A DNA stretch of 64,000 nt from assembly GCF_007670255.1 (NCBI RefSeq), contig NZ_SZVS01000004.1, positions 186,001 to 250,000 on the forward strand. The letters run 5' to 3'. The translations under genes and the position numbers were made by a program. Position 1 is the stretch's first letter. Each line of letters begins with the position of its first letter. This document shows positions 9,044 to 16,491 of the stretch, one piece after another. The stretch comes from Paenarthrobacter nicotinovorans. Its GTDB lineage: Bacteria > Actinomycetota > Actinomycetes > Actinomycetales > Micrococcaceae. Under the pieces are notes generated by a model that was not told the DNA's origin, ran no database searches, and saw only the letters and a list, made by a program, of their open reading frames with translations.

Positions 9044-9126
9044 GCGCGGGTGGCGGAATGGCAGACGCGCTAGCTTGAGGTGCTAGTCCTCGAAAGGGGG
9101 TGGGGGTTCAAGTCCCCCTCCGCGCA
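9044..9126 (+). tRNA. tRNA-Leu (anticodon GAG)
   Basis: The acceptor stem is GCGCGGG (9044-9050) paired with TCCGCGC (9119-9125), with discriminator A at 9126. The anticodon loop CTTGAGG gives anticodon GAG. A long variable arm, typical of leucine tRNAs, precedes the T arm GGGGG-TTCAAGT-CCCCC. The 3' CCA is not encoded. Confidence 0.96.
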
Positions 9127-9132
9127 CACATG

Positions 9133-9179
9133 AAGTGGTCTCTGACCGGGAGTTCTGAACTCCTGGTCAGAGACCACTT
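9133..9179 (+). terminator. Strong hairpin terminator after tRNA-Leu
   Basis: Two 23-base arms (9133-9155 and 9157-9179) are complementary except at one position and meet with almost no loop, followed by TTTT. It lies six bases past the tRNA and is the likely Rho-independent terminator. Confidence 0.8.
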
Positions 9180-9283
9180 TTCGTTGTCGCCGTGAACGCG
9201 AACAGATTGCTATTGCGCCGCACTGAAAGTCAGCGGCATTATAGAAATGGAATCGTTTCGTATCTAAATCAAGGCGTGGTGTT

Positions 9284-9922
9284 ATGTCTGGTGCAGCTGA
9301 GCCAAAGAGGCGGTCGCGCGGTCGCCCAGTCGACGCCGGATTAGCCCCAGTGATAATGGAGGCCGTGCTCGAGTTGTTGGCGGAGCAGGGATATGGTCGG
9401 CTGACGACGGGGGCCGTGGCAGCACGCGCTGGAGTCTCGACTGCGACCCTTTACCGCCGATGGCCGTCAAAGCGTGATCTGCTGCTCGCTGCGGCTGAGC
9501 AGATCGCGGGCGCCGAGGCCCCAGACATCGACACGGGTTCGACTGATGGCGACCTCCTCGAACTGTTCGCACACAAGCGGAGGGTTCTCTCCGGCAAGGT
9601 GGGGGCGGTCCTCGTGTCGCTAGTGGGTGAATCGGTGCACGACCCGGAGTTGGCGGGGATCGTCCGCAAGAGCCTTTTCGATCCCGTGCTGGAGCACCTT
9701 GGCGCTATCTTGGAACGGGCTAAAGCGCGTGGCGAGCAGTTGGTCGTGGATCCGTCATCTGCCACTCGACTGGTCGTGGGTGCCGTTTTGGCTCGCATCG
9801 CGTTCGATGCGTCAGCTCCAGAGGCGGGTCAACTCGACTTGTTGCCCGAAAGCGATGCGGCTCTCTTGATCCGTGGGATCATGTTTGGCGCTGCTCGCGA
9901 CGACCATCAACTCGCGAAGTGA
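9284..9922 (+). CDS. TetR-family transcriptional regulator
   Basis: A 212-residue regulator. A basic tail ('PKRRSRGRP') leads into the TetR DNA-binding domain, with the helix-turn-helix at about residues 40-60 ('LTTGAVAARAGVSTATLYRR') followed by 'WPSKRDLLLAA'. The C-terminal domain (about 80-205) is of the TetR_C type that binds an unknown ligand. It is followed at once by an SDR gene (start at 9927), so it probably controls that oxidoreductase and itself. The SDR gene is frameshifted here, so the regulator may have lost its target. The upstream gap holds a partial dyad GAAA-N8-TTTC near 9246-9261 that could be its operator. Confidence 0.9.
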   Translation: MSGAAEPKRRSRGRPVDAGLAPVIMEAVLELLAEQGYGRLTTGAVAARAGVSTATLYRRWPSKRDLLLAAAEQIAGAEAPDIDTGSTDGDLLELFAHKRRVLSGKVGAVLVSLVGESVHDPELAGIVRKSLFDPVLEHLGAILERAKARGEQLVVDPSSATRLVVGAVLARIAFDASAPEAGQLDLLPESDAALLIRGIMFGAARDDHQLAK

Positions 9923-9926
9923 TGCC

Positions 9927-10837
9927 GTGGAACAGACAATTGTGATGACCGGAGCCAGCCGCGGCATCGGGCACTTCGCTGCGGAGTACATCCTCGCCAA
10001 GGAACCGGGCACACACGTGGTGATCTTGGCCGTGGGGCCACCGATGATCTGGTTGCAAAAAGCAGAAATGTGTCGGTGATCCGCGCTGACCTCGCCTCCA
10101 TGAGCAGTACGGCCAAGGCTGCCGCCGAGGTCGCAGAGCGGCTCGAAGCGGGCCTGCTGCCACCACTGCGGGCGCTTATCTGCAACGCGGGAATTCAGTA
10201 CACCAACGGCCTAACAGAGACAGTGGACGGCTTCGAGGCGACCTTTGCCGTTAACGTGCTCGCCCCCCATGTTCTTGTGCGGGGGCTACATGACCGGCTT
10301 CAGGCCCCAGCAACAGTCGTTCTCACCGTCAGTGACACGCACTTTGGCGACTTTCGGCACAACCTCGGCATGGTGCCGGGACCACGCTGGCTCCCGCCCG
10401 ACTTGCTGGCTCGTGCCGGATCGTTTTCAAATTCTGCAAGCGCCACGGCAGGGCGAACGGCCTACTCGACCAGCAAGCTTGCGGCGATCTATCTCATGCA
10501 CGAGTATGCGAGGCGCATCCCAGTCGGCGTCGCTGTGATGGGCTACAACCCTGGCTTCGTACCTGGCACGGACCTCGCCCGTGATGCAGGCTCGTTCTCC
10601 CGCTTCGCCATGCGTCGGATCATGCCACTTCTTACCGCTACACCGTTGGCGACCACCCCCGCGCGAGCCGGACGACACCTGGCGGACGTTGCACTGGGCG
10701 CGATTCAGGCCTCGAGCGGCGCTTACATCGACCGAAACCACGTCGCCCAGTCCTCTCCCGAGTCCTACAACCTGGAACGCGAGCAGGACACCTGGAACGC
10801 GGTTGAACGTCTCACTGCCGCGTTCGCCAGGAGTTGA
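9927..10837 (+). pseudogene. Short-chain dehydrogenase/reductase gene with one-base frameshift
   Basis: The N-terminal part (GTG at 9927) reads 'VEQTIVMTGASRGIGHF', a classic SDR nucleotide-binding motif, but the frame ends at 10079. The rest of the protein continues in another frame: 'DLASMSSTAKAAAEV', 'ICNAGIQ', and the catalytic 'YSTSK' motif. Adding one C in the CC run at 10030-10031 joins the two frames with the sensible reading 'ILARGATDDLVAKSRNVSV' and gives exactly 303 residues. The gene is either disrupted or carries a sequencing error. It resembles the retinol dehydrogenase/protochlorophyllide reductase-like SDR group. It starts four bases after the TetR stop. Confidence 0.85.
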
Positions 10838-10868
10838 CTTCACCATGATCGCGGCAGGGCGACCGGCG

Positions 10869-11207
10869 TCACGCGCCCGTCCGCGGCGCGAACATGATGA
10901 CGCCGACGCCCACAATGCAGATCGCTGCTCCGATGACATCCCAGCGGTCCGGCCGGAAGCCGTCCATCAGCATTCCCCAGGCCAGCGACCCGGCGATGAA
11001 GACCCCGCCGTACGCAGCAAGCACCCGGCCAAAGTGCGCCTCCGGCTGGAAGGCGGCGAAGAAGCCGTAGATTCCCAAGGCCACCACGCCAAGTCCGGCC
11101 CACCACCAGGCCTTGCCTTCGCGGACGGCCTGCCAGATCAGCCAAGCTCCGCCGATCTCGGCCACTGCGGCCAGGGCGAAGAGGACGATGGACTTCAGGA
11201 TGGTCAT
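10869..11207 (-). CDS. YnfA family (UPF0060) membrane protein
   Basis: A 112-residue protein with four hydrophobic helices, the length and pattern of the UPF0060/YnfA family: '[17 protein letters not shown]', '[20 protein letters not shown]', '[19 protein letters not shown]'. Members resemble small multidrug resistance transporters, but most have no proven substrate. I chose the ATG at 11207 ('MTILKSIV'); the upstream ATG at 11255 lacks family similarity. Confidence 0.88.
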   Translation of the reverse strand: MTILKSIVLFALAAVAEIGGAWLIWQAVREGKAWWWAGLGVVALGIYGFFAAFQPEAHFGRVLAAYGGVFIAGSLAWGMLMDGFRPDRWDVIGAAICIVGVGVIMFAPRTGA

Positions 11208-11391
11208 TGCTCCAGTATTCCCTGCCACCAAGCCCGCCCAAGCGGTTATCCACATACGGCAACCAGCCCGTTTCCGCCGGGGATCCCCTCGAATAGCTTT
11301 GAGTGCAGGAGATGCACTAAGATATTGAAGTCTGTGTTACGCCCTCCTTCCGAATCTTCGGCGGGGGAGCGCTGCACAGCATCGCAAATGA

Positions 11392-11436
11392 ACCTCCTGT
11401 TACGGAAATACCGTAACCGCTTAGCCCAAAGGAGGT
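11392..11436 (+). promoter_or_regulatory. rpsF leader hairpins that can mask the ribosome site
   Basis: ACCTCCT (11392-11398) is complementary to AGGAGGT (11430-11436), which is the ribosome binding site of rpsF. Between them GTTACGG (11399-11405) pairs with CCGTAAC (11411-11417) around a 5-base loop. The fold would hide the ribosome site and shows a CCG triplet. Published S6:S18-binding leaders of rpsF use a CCG element, so autoregulation is plausible but not shown. Confidence 0.5.
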
Positions 11437-11446
11437 GGGTTCACAT

Positions 11447-11752
11447 ATGCGTCCTTACGAATTGATGGTAATCATCGACCCCGAGGTCGAAGAGCGTACC
11501 GTAGAGTCGTCGCTTCAGAAGTTCCTTAATGTCATCACCACCGATGGTGGAACCATCGAGAAGGTTGACATCTGGGGCCGTCGCCGCCTGGCATACGACA
11601 TCAAGAAGAAGTCCGAAGGTATCTACGCCGTGGTGAACTTCACCGCTGCTCCGGCTACCGCCAAGGAACTTGATCGCCAGCTGTCTCTGAACGAGACGAT
11701 CATGCGCACCAAGATCATCCGCCCCGAAGACCAGAAGGTTGTTGCTGAGTAA
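11447..11752 (+). CDS. rpsF: 30S ribosomal protein S6
   Basis: A 101-residue small-subunit protein that binds S18 in the central domain of 16S rRNA. Family signatures '[16 protein letters not shown]' and '[20 protein letters not shown]' are clear. The start at 11447 follows the very strong ribosome site AAAGGAGGTG; the in-frame ATG at 11435 overlaps that site and is rejected. It is the first gene of the rpsF-ssb-rpsR-rplI cluster, all on this strand. Confidence 0.97.
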   Translation: MRPYELMVIIDPEVEERTVESSLQKFLNVITTDGGTIEKVDIWGRRRLAYDIKKKSEGIYAVVNFTAAPATAKELDRQLSLNETIMRTKIIRPEDQKVVAE

Positions 11753-11802
11753 TCAGCCCCTTCCAGATCTTTACCCCGCAGGAACGAACAAGGAGGCAGT
11801 AG

Positions 11803-12375
11803 ATGGCAGGCGAAACCACTATTACGGTCATTGGTAACCTCACCAACGACCCGGAGCTGCGGTTCACCCCGTCTGGCTCGGCAGTAGCGAACTTCACCAT
11901 CGCTTCTACTCCCCGGACCTTTGACCGCCAGTCCAATGAATGGAAGGACGGGGAAACCCTGTTCCTTCGCGCATCGGTATGGCGCGAAGCAGCTGAAAAC
12001 GTGGCCGAATCCCTCACCAAGGGCATGCGCGTCATCGTTTCCGGCCGTTTGAAGAGCCGTTCCTACGAAACCAAAGAAGGCGAAAAGCGCACCGTTATCG
12101 AGCTTGAGGTCGACGAAATCGGCCCCAGCTTGCGTTACGCAAACGCCAAGGTCAACCGTACCCAGCGCTCCGGCGGTGGACAGGGTGGCTTCGGCGGAGG
12201 CAACTCCGGTGGCTTTGGAGGTGGCGCTCCCGGTGGAAACCAGGGCGGCGGCAACTCCGGTGGAGGTTGGGGCGGCAACCAGTCCGCACAACAGCAGGAT
12301 GACCCTTGGGCTACGCCCGGTGTCAGCAACGCTGGCGGCTGGGGCAACGGCCCTGATTCCGAACCTCCCTTCTAA
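11803..12375 (+). CDS. ssb: Single-stranded DNA-binding protein
   Basis: A 190-residue SSB. The OB-fold domain covers about residues 1-115 ('[18 protein letters not shown]', '[18 protein letters not shown]', '[20 protein letters not shown]'). A Gly/Gln-rich linker (about 120-175) leads to an acidic C-terminal tip 'DSEPPF' used for partner binding. It acts in replication and repair. The ribosome site AAGGAGG precedes the ATG. The position between rpsF and rpsR is the usual one. Confidence 0.97.
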   Translation: MAGETTITVIGNLTNDPELRFTPSGSAVANFTIASTPRTFDRQSNEWKDGETLFLRASVWREAAENVAESLTKGMRVIVSGRLKSRSYETKEGEKRTVIELEVDEIGPSLRYANAKVNRTQRSGGGQGGFGGGNSGGFGGGAPGGNQGGGNSGGGWGGNQSAQQQDDPWATPGVSNAGGWGNGPDSEPPF

Positions 12376-12503
12376 ACACCAAACAAAAGTCCGACGCCGG
12401 ACGCTCACCGGGACTGCCGAAAGGCACCTTGGTGATCACCGCCGTCGAACACCACCATCCCGTGGATCAATATCCACGGGCTCCATAGAAAAGGAGCTCC
12501 ACG

Positions 12504-12743
12504 ATGGCTAAGGCTGAACTCCGTAAGCCCAAACCAAAGTCCAACCCCTTGAAGGCCGCTGACATCACTGTCATCGACTACAAGGACGTAGCATTGCTGC
12601 GCAAGTTCATCTCCGACCGCGGAAAGATCCGTGCTCGTCGCGTTACTGGCGTTACCGTTCAGGAACAGCGCAAGATCGCCCAGGCAATCAAGAACGCCCG
12701 CGAAGTTGCTCTGCTGCCTTACTCCGGCGCTGGCCGCGGCTAA
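12504..12743 (+). CDS. rpsR: 30S ribosomal protein S18
   Basis: A 79-residue basic protein with the S18 core '[17 protein letters not shown]' and '[20 protein letters not shown]'. It partners with S6 on the platform of the small subunit. The gap from ssb is 128 bases. The N-terminus lacks the Cys residues found in the zinc-binding (C+) type of S18, so this is the zinc-independent form. Confidence 0.96.
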   Translation: MAKAELRKPKPKSNPLKAADITVIDYKDVALLRKFISDRGKIRARRVTGVTVQEQRKIAQAIKNAREVALLPYSGAGRG

Positions 12744-12760
12744 GGAAGGGATTAACTAAC

Positions 12761-13213
12761 ATGGCAAAGCTCATTCTGACCCACGAAGTAACCGGTCTCG
12801 GTGCTGCTGGCGACGTTGTCGAGGTCAAGGACGGTTACGCACGTAACTTCCTGCTGCCCCGCGGCTTCGCCCTGACCTGGTCGAAGGGTGGCGAGAAGCA
12901 GGTTGAGTCCATCAAGGCTGCCCGCGCTGCTCGTGCCCACGCTTCTGTTGAAGCTGCACAGGCACAGGCCCAGGCTCTGTCCTCCAAGAAGGTCAAGCTC
13001 GAGGTGAAGGCCGGCGAGTCCGGTCGTCTCTTCGGTACCGTCAAGCCGGCCGATGTCGCTGCTGCTGTTGAGGCCGCTGGCCTTGGCGCCATCGACAAGC
13101 GCAACGTTGAACTGCCGAACCACATCAAGTCTGTCGGTTCGTACCAGGCCAACGTTCGCCTGCACGAGGATGTTTCCGCTGTTATCGACCTCGAGGTCGT
13201 TGCCAGCAAGTAG
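12761..13213 (+). CDS. rplI: 50S ribosomal protein L9
   Basis: A 150-residue L9 with the N-terminal domain ('[20 protein letters not shown]', '[14 protein letters not shown]'), a long connecting helix (about 40-80) and the C-terminal rRNA-binding domain ('[20 protein letters not shown]'). It begins 17 bases after rpsR and closes the ribosomal cluster. A terminator follows about 75 bases downstream. Confidence 0.97.
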   Translation: MAKLILTHEVTGLGAAGDVVEVKDGYARNFLLPRGFALTWSKGGEKQVESIKAARAARAHASVEAAQAQAQALSSKKVKLEVKAGESGRLFGTVKPADVAAAVEAAGLGAIDKRNVELPNHIKSVGSYQANVRLHEDVSAVIDLEVVASK

Positions 13214-13289
13214 CGCAGGGTTCCCTGAGACCGAGCTTGCGAGGTTTTAGGGAGCGTTACGCAGCGCAAGTAGTCTCTGACTGCATCCA

Positions 13290-13328
13290 AAGAACCCCGC
13301 CGCCGGATCCCGGTAGCGGGGTTCTTTT
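13290..13328 (+). terminator. Rho-independent terminator after rplI
   Basis: AAGAACCCCGC (13290-13300) pairs with GCGGGGTTCTT (13316-13326), followed by a short T-run. It ends the rpsF-ssb-rpsR-rplI transcript. Confidence 0.9.
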
Positions 13329-13405
13329 GTGTTCGCGCCGAGTTGGCAGTTAATGACAATCCAAGGCACCAACATTGTCATTAAGTGCCACCTCGCGGAG
13401 GTGGC

Positions 13406-13828
13406 TCAAGAGGTGTGGAGCTCCGACATCACGTGGCTGTAGCCGGAGCGGATCATCTCCGCCAACACGCTCCGGTCCACGTCGTCCAACTTATTGATGT
13501 ACAAGCAGGCCGCCCCGGTCTTGTGTTTGCCAAGCTCGGGGAGGAGCCGGTCTGCATCGGGGCCGTAAGTGAGCCCGTAAAGGGCCAGGTTGGCCTTTCG
13601 TGGCGAGAATCCGACGGCTGCAGCATCGCCCTCGCGCCCGCTGGCGTACTTGTAGTGGTAGCTGCCGAAGCCAACAATGGTCGGGCCCCACATGACAGGC
13701 TCCTGGCCGGTGGCGTCCCGCATCATGTCCAGCAATTCCAAGCCGTCGGCCCGCCGGACAGGGTGCTCCACGGCACTAAGGAAACCGAGGACAGATGCAT
13801 CCGTCGGTTGGGTCTTGTTCTCTGCCAT
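13406..13828 (-). CDS. DUF1801 domain protein
   Basis: A 140-residue soluble protein with the DUF1801/YdhG-like fold: 'LGFLSAVEHPVRRADGLELL', 'WGPTIVGFGSYHYKYASGRE', 'LALYGLTYGPDADRLLPELG' and 'CLYINKLDDVDRSVLAEMI'. Family function is unknown; it resembles a small-molecule or iron-chaperone-like fold. I chose the ATG at 13828; a longer reading to 14065 runs antisense to the PhzF gene. It is divergent from that gene with 58 bases between. Confidence 0.83.
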   Translation of the reverse strand: MAENKTQPTDASVLGFLSAVEHPVRRADGLELLDMMRDATGQEPVMWGPTIVGFGSYHYKYASGREGDAAAVGFSPRKANLALYGLTYGPDADRLLPELGKHKTGAACLYINKLDDVDRSVLAEMIRSGYSHVMSELHTS

Positions 13829-13886
13829 GCACGTAGTCTCGCAGACCGGCACCTCGCCTGCCAGCACCGGATGGTAGCCTTCACCG

Positions 13887-14738
13887 GTGACTCCAGAAGC
13901 CCTCCGCCTCCGCCCGTTCCACCAAGTCGACGTCTTTTCCGACCAGCCGTACCGAGGGAACCCCTTGGCCGTGGTGGTGGAGGCCGAAGGTCTCAGCACC
14001 GAGGCCATGCAGCACTTCGCCAATTGGACCAACCTTTCGGAGACCACGTTCCTCCTCCCTCCCACCGACCCGGCGGCCGACTACAAAGTGCGGATTTTCA
14101 CCGCCAGCGAGGAGTTCCCCTTCGCGGGGCACCCGACGCTCGGATCGGCGCATACATGGCTGCAGTCCGGGGGAGTGCCCAAGACCGAGGGCGTCCTGGT
14201 TCAGGAGTGCGGTGCGGGCTTGGTTCGGGTGAAGCACGACGCCGGCCGGCTGGCTTTCGCTGCTCCGCCATTGACGCGTTTTGGTCCAGTGAGCGACGCC
14301 GAACGATCCCAACTCGCGGCGGGCCTGGGTATCTCGGAGGCTGAGATAGTCGACGCATCGTGGCTGGTCAACGGCCCGCAGTGGATTGGCGTCCTCCTTG
14401 GGTCAGCGGACCAGGTACTGGCCTTGGAACCGGATTTCGTGGCCATGGGTGACCTTAAAGTCGGGGTGATTGGCCCGCACGAGCCAGGTTCCGCCGTCGA
14501 CTTTGAAGTCCGCACCTTCATTCCTGGTGATGCCATGGTGGAGGACCCGGTGACGGGAAGTTTCAACGCCGGAGCAGCCCAGTGGCTGATTGGATCCGGT
14601 AGGGCGCCCGAGGAGTATGTTGCCGCTCAAGGCACCGTGCTGGGCAGGGCCGGGCGTATCCACGTCATGGCCAAGGATGGTGATATCTGGATCGGCGGAG
14701 CATCGGCCACCTGTATCCAAGGCAGTGTGATCCTGTAG
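13887..14738 (+). CDS. PhzF family isomerase/epimerase
   Basis: A 283-residue protein starting at GTG. PhzF family hallmarks are 'QVDVFSDQPYRGNPLAVV', the catalytic Glu52 in 'NLSETTF', 'FPFAGHPTLGSAH' and 'EDPVTGSFNAGAAQWLIG'. The fold is two diaminopimelate-epimerase-like halves. PhzF itself isomerises an intermediate of phenazine synthesis, but no other phenazine genes are nearby, so this is likely a general homolog of unknown substrate. Confidence 0.9.
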   Translation: MTPEALRLRPFHQVDVFSDQPYRGNPLAVVVEAEGLSTEAMQHFANWTNLSETTFLLPPTDPAADYKVRIFTASEEFPFAGHPTLGSAHTWLQSGGVPKTEGVLVQECGAGLVRVKHDAGRLAFAAPPLTRFGPVSDAERSQLAAGLGISEAEIVDASWLVNGPQWIGVLLGSADQVLALEPDFVAMGDLKVGVIGPHEPGSAVDFEVRTFIPGDAMVEDPVTGSFNAGAAQWLIGSGRAPEEYVAAQGTVLGRAGRIHVMAKDGDIWIGGASATCIQGSVIL

Positions 14739-14779
14739 CGCTCTTTCTTCAAATTGCTCTTTGCATTGCAGGACGCCCC

Positions 14780-15343
14780 CTATGAAGTCCCCGCTACCAG
14801 GAGGGCGGAATTGATGATTGCGGAGATGACGAAAAGTACGGCGAGACGGCCGCTTGGAGCCCCGAATAGTCTGCGGGCAAGTACTGCGTAGAGTGCAGCG
14901 GCTATGGCCCCGAACAGAATTCTTAGCCAACCTTGTCCAAGCACCAGCGTTGCTTCCGATTCAAGAAACAGGCCCACAAAGAGCACTGTCAGCATGAAGG
15001 GTATCTGGCCCAGGAGCACCCAGAACCAACTGGTGCGGAGCGTTGGCACCTGTCGACCGACAATGAACTTGTAAATGAGCCGCAGTGCAAGGGCTTGGAG
15101 GAAAGAAGCCACGACGCTCCACAGAAGTACGCCGACCCGCATAAAGGTGAGCAGTACTTCCTGACTGGAGAACTGGTTGTACTCGGCATTCTCGTTGACC
15201 AGTTGTTCGAGTCTGGGACCAGCCGCGTACTGGGCGGCAGCGGTGTAGGCGAGAACCAGACAAGCTATCCAAACGGCGTTGATACGGCGGGCTCCAGGAT
15301 CCTGGAGAGATTCGTGGGACGGGGAGGGGTAGCTCGGGGTCAT
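14780..15343 (-). CDS. Small polytopic membrane protein, last gene of the bacteriocin operon
   Basis: A 187-residue protein with about five hydrophobic helices (near 22-42, 65-90, 105-128, 135-152, 165-185). I do not recognise a firm family; a Yip1-like fold is possible. The ATG at 15343 is three bases past the stop of the SpoIIM-like gene and is preceded by AAAAGG, so it belongs to the same transcript. In known circular bacteriocin clusters the last small membrane protein often gives self-immunity or assists export. That role is inferred only from position and topology. Confidence 0.75.
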   Translation of the reverse strand: MTPSYPSPSHESLQDPGARRINAVWIACLVLAYTAAAQYAAGPRLEQLVNENAEYNQFSSQEVLLTFMRVGVLLWSVVASFLQALALRLIYKFIVGRQVPTLRTSWFWVLLGQIPFMLTVLFVGLFLESEATLVLGQGWLRILFGAIAAALYAVLARRLFGAPSGRLAVLFVISAIINSALLVAGTS

Positions 15344-15346
15344 CGA

Positions 15347-15898
15347 TTACCTTTTCAGTAGTGCGTACTCAGCCCATTCAGACAGGGCAGCCAGAACGTA
15401 AAACACGGTGGAGACAGCGATGGTGCTCAGTAACACAGGAAGGAACTTCCTCTGGGCCTGTTCTTTCCTGAAGACCGTGATGAGCACGGGCCAAAATATG
15501 CGGGCACCCTGAACTGTCGTCACCCACGCAAGGATCTCGAGAGGGACATGGACCAGCGTGAGTGCAAGGGTCTGTCCCAGGCCCGCTGAGGCGACACTGC
15601 CCACCCAACCCATTCCCAGGTAGAAGCCGTTGGCAAGCACCATGATCCTGGCACCGTAATGAGTCAGGAGGAGCGCGACCAATGCCAAGAAAAAGTTGTG
15701 GGCGAAGATTTCGCAGGCCGTAAGGGCGGTTCCATCCGTGATTGGCTTCCACGTAAACAGCGATGCAAATAGCCCGCCCGCTACCGCCGCTATGACTGGC
15801 GGGATCAGATCCTTGGCAAAAGACGGAAAAAGTCCGCATATCGAAGTGCAGAAAGAGCGGAAACGCGAGGTCCGCGCCGGCAGTCGGGAAGCGTTCAA
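15347..15898 (-). CDS. SpoIIM/DUF95-like membrane protein of the bacteriocin operon
   Basis: A 183-residue protein with about four to five membrane helices and a SpoIIM-like (DUF95) pattern: 'CEIFAHNFFLALVALLLTHY', 'ANGFYLGMGWVGSVASAGLG' and 'LVHVPLEILAWVTTVQGARI'. DUF95 proteins are a conserved part of circular bacteriocin gene clusters (AS-48, circularin, uberolysin types), where they are needed for maturation or export. I chose the TTG at 15898, which overlaps the stop of the ABC gene as TTGA and has GGAG nine bases upstream. A longer reading to 15967 would overlap the ABC gene heavily. Confidence 0.82.
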   Translation of the reverse strand: MNASRLPARTSRFRSFCTSICGLFPSFAKDLIPPVIAAVAGGLFASLFTWKPITDGTALTACEIFAHNFFLALVALLLTHYGARIMVLANGFYLGMGWVGSVASAGLGQTLALTLVHVPLEILAWVTTVQGARIFWPVLITVFRKEQAQRKFLPVLLSTIAVSTVFYVLAALSEWAEYALLKR

Positions 15899-16491
15899 GC
15901 TGCGACTCCAGCTTTGGATAAATTCACTTTGCGGTCCCGGCCGATGGTGAGATCGTAGTCCGCCCATCGGTCGTCTTCATGGGTGGCCAGGATGATGAGA
16001 CGATCTTGGCTTGCGGCCATAAGGGCGTCCCTGGCAGCTTTGGAGGCCTCACGGTCCAGCCCATTGAGGGGTTCATCCAGCAAGACAACATCGATGTTGC
16101 GGAGGGCCAATGCCGCTGTTAGGACGAGGCGTTGACGCTGGCCAAGTGAAAGGTCACTGACCCTGGTAGCAAGAATCGCATCGGTGATGAGGCCGTTGTC
16201 GGGGATTGGTGTTGTGAGGGGCCCGATCATGCCAAGTAATTCCCTCGCCGTGAGGTAGTCGAGGGTCAGGTATTCCGTGTCGAGATAGACCGCGGTGAAC
16301 TTGTTCCTCCAGTCGCGGAAAGTTCCGCAGGAGGAATGGATCACGCCGCCGAGTAGTTTCAATAGAGTCGTCTTGCCGCTTCCGTTGCTCCCGCGGAGGG
16401 CTACAACGCCTCTTTCCGGCAACTCGATGCTCGTGCTGGTGAAGATGACATTGCTTCCGAAAGCGTGCTCTACGCACTTCAGGGACTTCAT
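15895..16491 (-). CDS. ABC transporter ATPase of the bacteriocin operon
   Basis: A 198-residue single ATPase domain. Walker A is 'GSNGSGKTT', the signature is 'LSLGQRQRL', Walker B is 'VVLLDEPLNGLD', and the switch His is in 'ILATHEDD'. It overlaps the stop of the large membrane protein gene by four bases (ATGA) and the next gene by TTGA. Circular bacteriocin clusters encode one such short ATPase that drives export and/or immunity together with the membrane proteins. The in-frame ATG at 16677 gives an Arg-rich extension without family similarity and is rejected. Confidence 0.9.
   Translation of the reverse strand: MKSLKCVEHAFGSNVIFTSTSIELPERGVVALRGSNGSGKTTLLKLLGGVIHSSCGTFRDWRNKFTAVYLDTEYLTLDYLTARELLGMIGPLTTPIPDNGLITDAILATRVSDLSLGQRQRLVLTAALALRNIDVVLLDEPLNGLDREASKAARDALMAASQDRLIILATHEDDRWADYDLTIGRDRKVNLSKAGVAA

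Noticed and set aside
9044..9179. Integrated element attachment site at tRNA-Leu
   Set aside because: I see no integrase gene and no repeat of the tRNA end in the following DNA.
13385..14344. 319-codon plus-strand open frame
   Set aside because: It runs across the DUF1801 gene on the opposite strand and then the PhzF gene out of frame; the translation has no motif.
13887..14738. Phenazine biosynthesis cluster
   Set aside because: Only a PhzF-family homolog is present, with no other phz genes.
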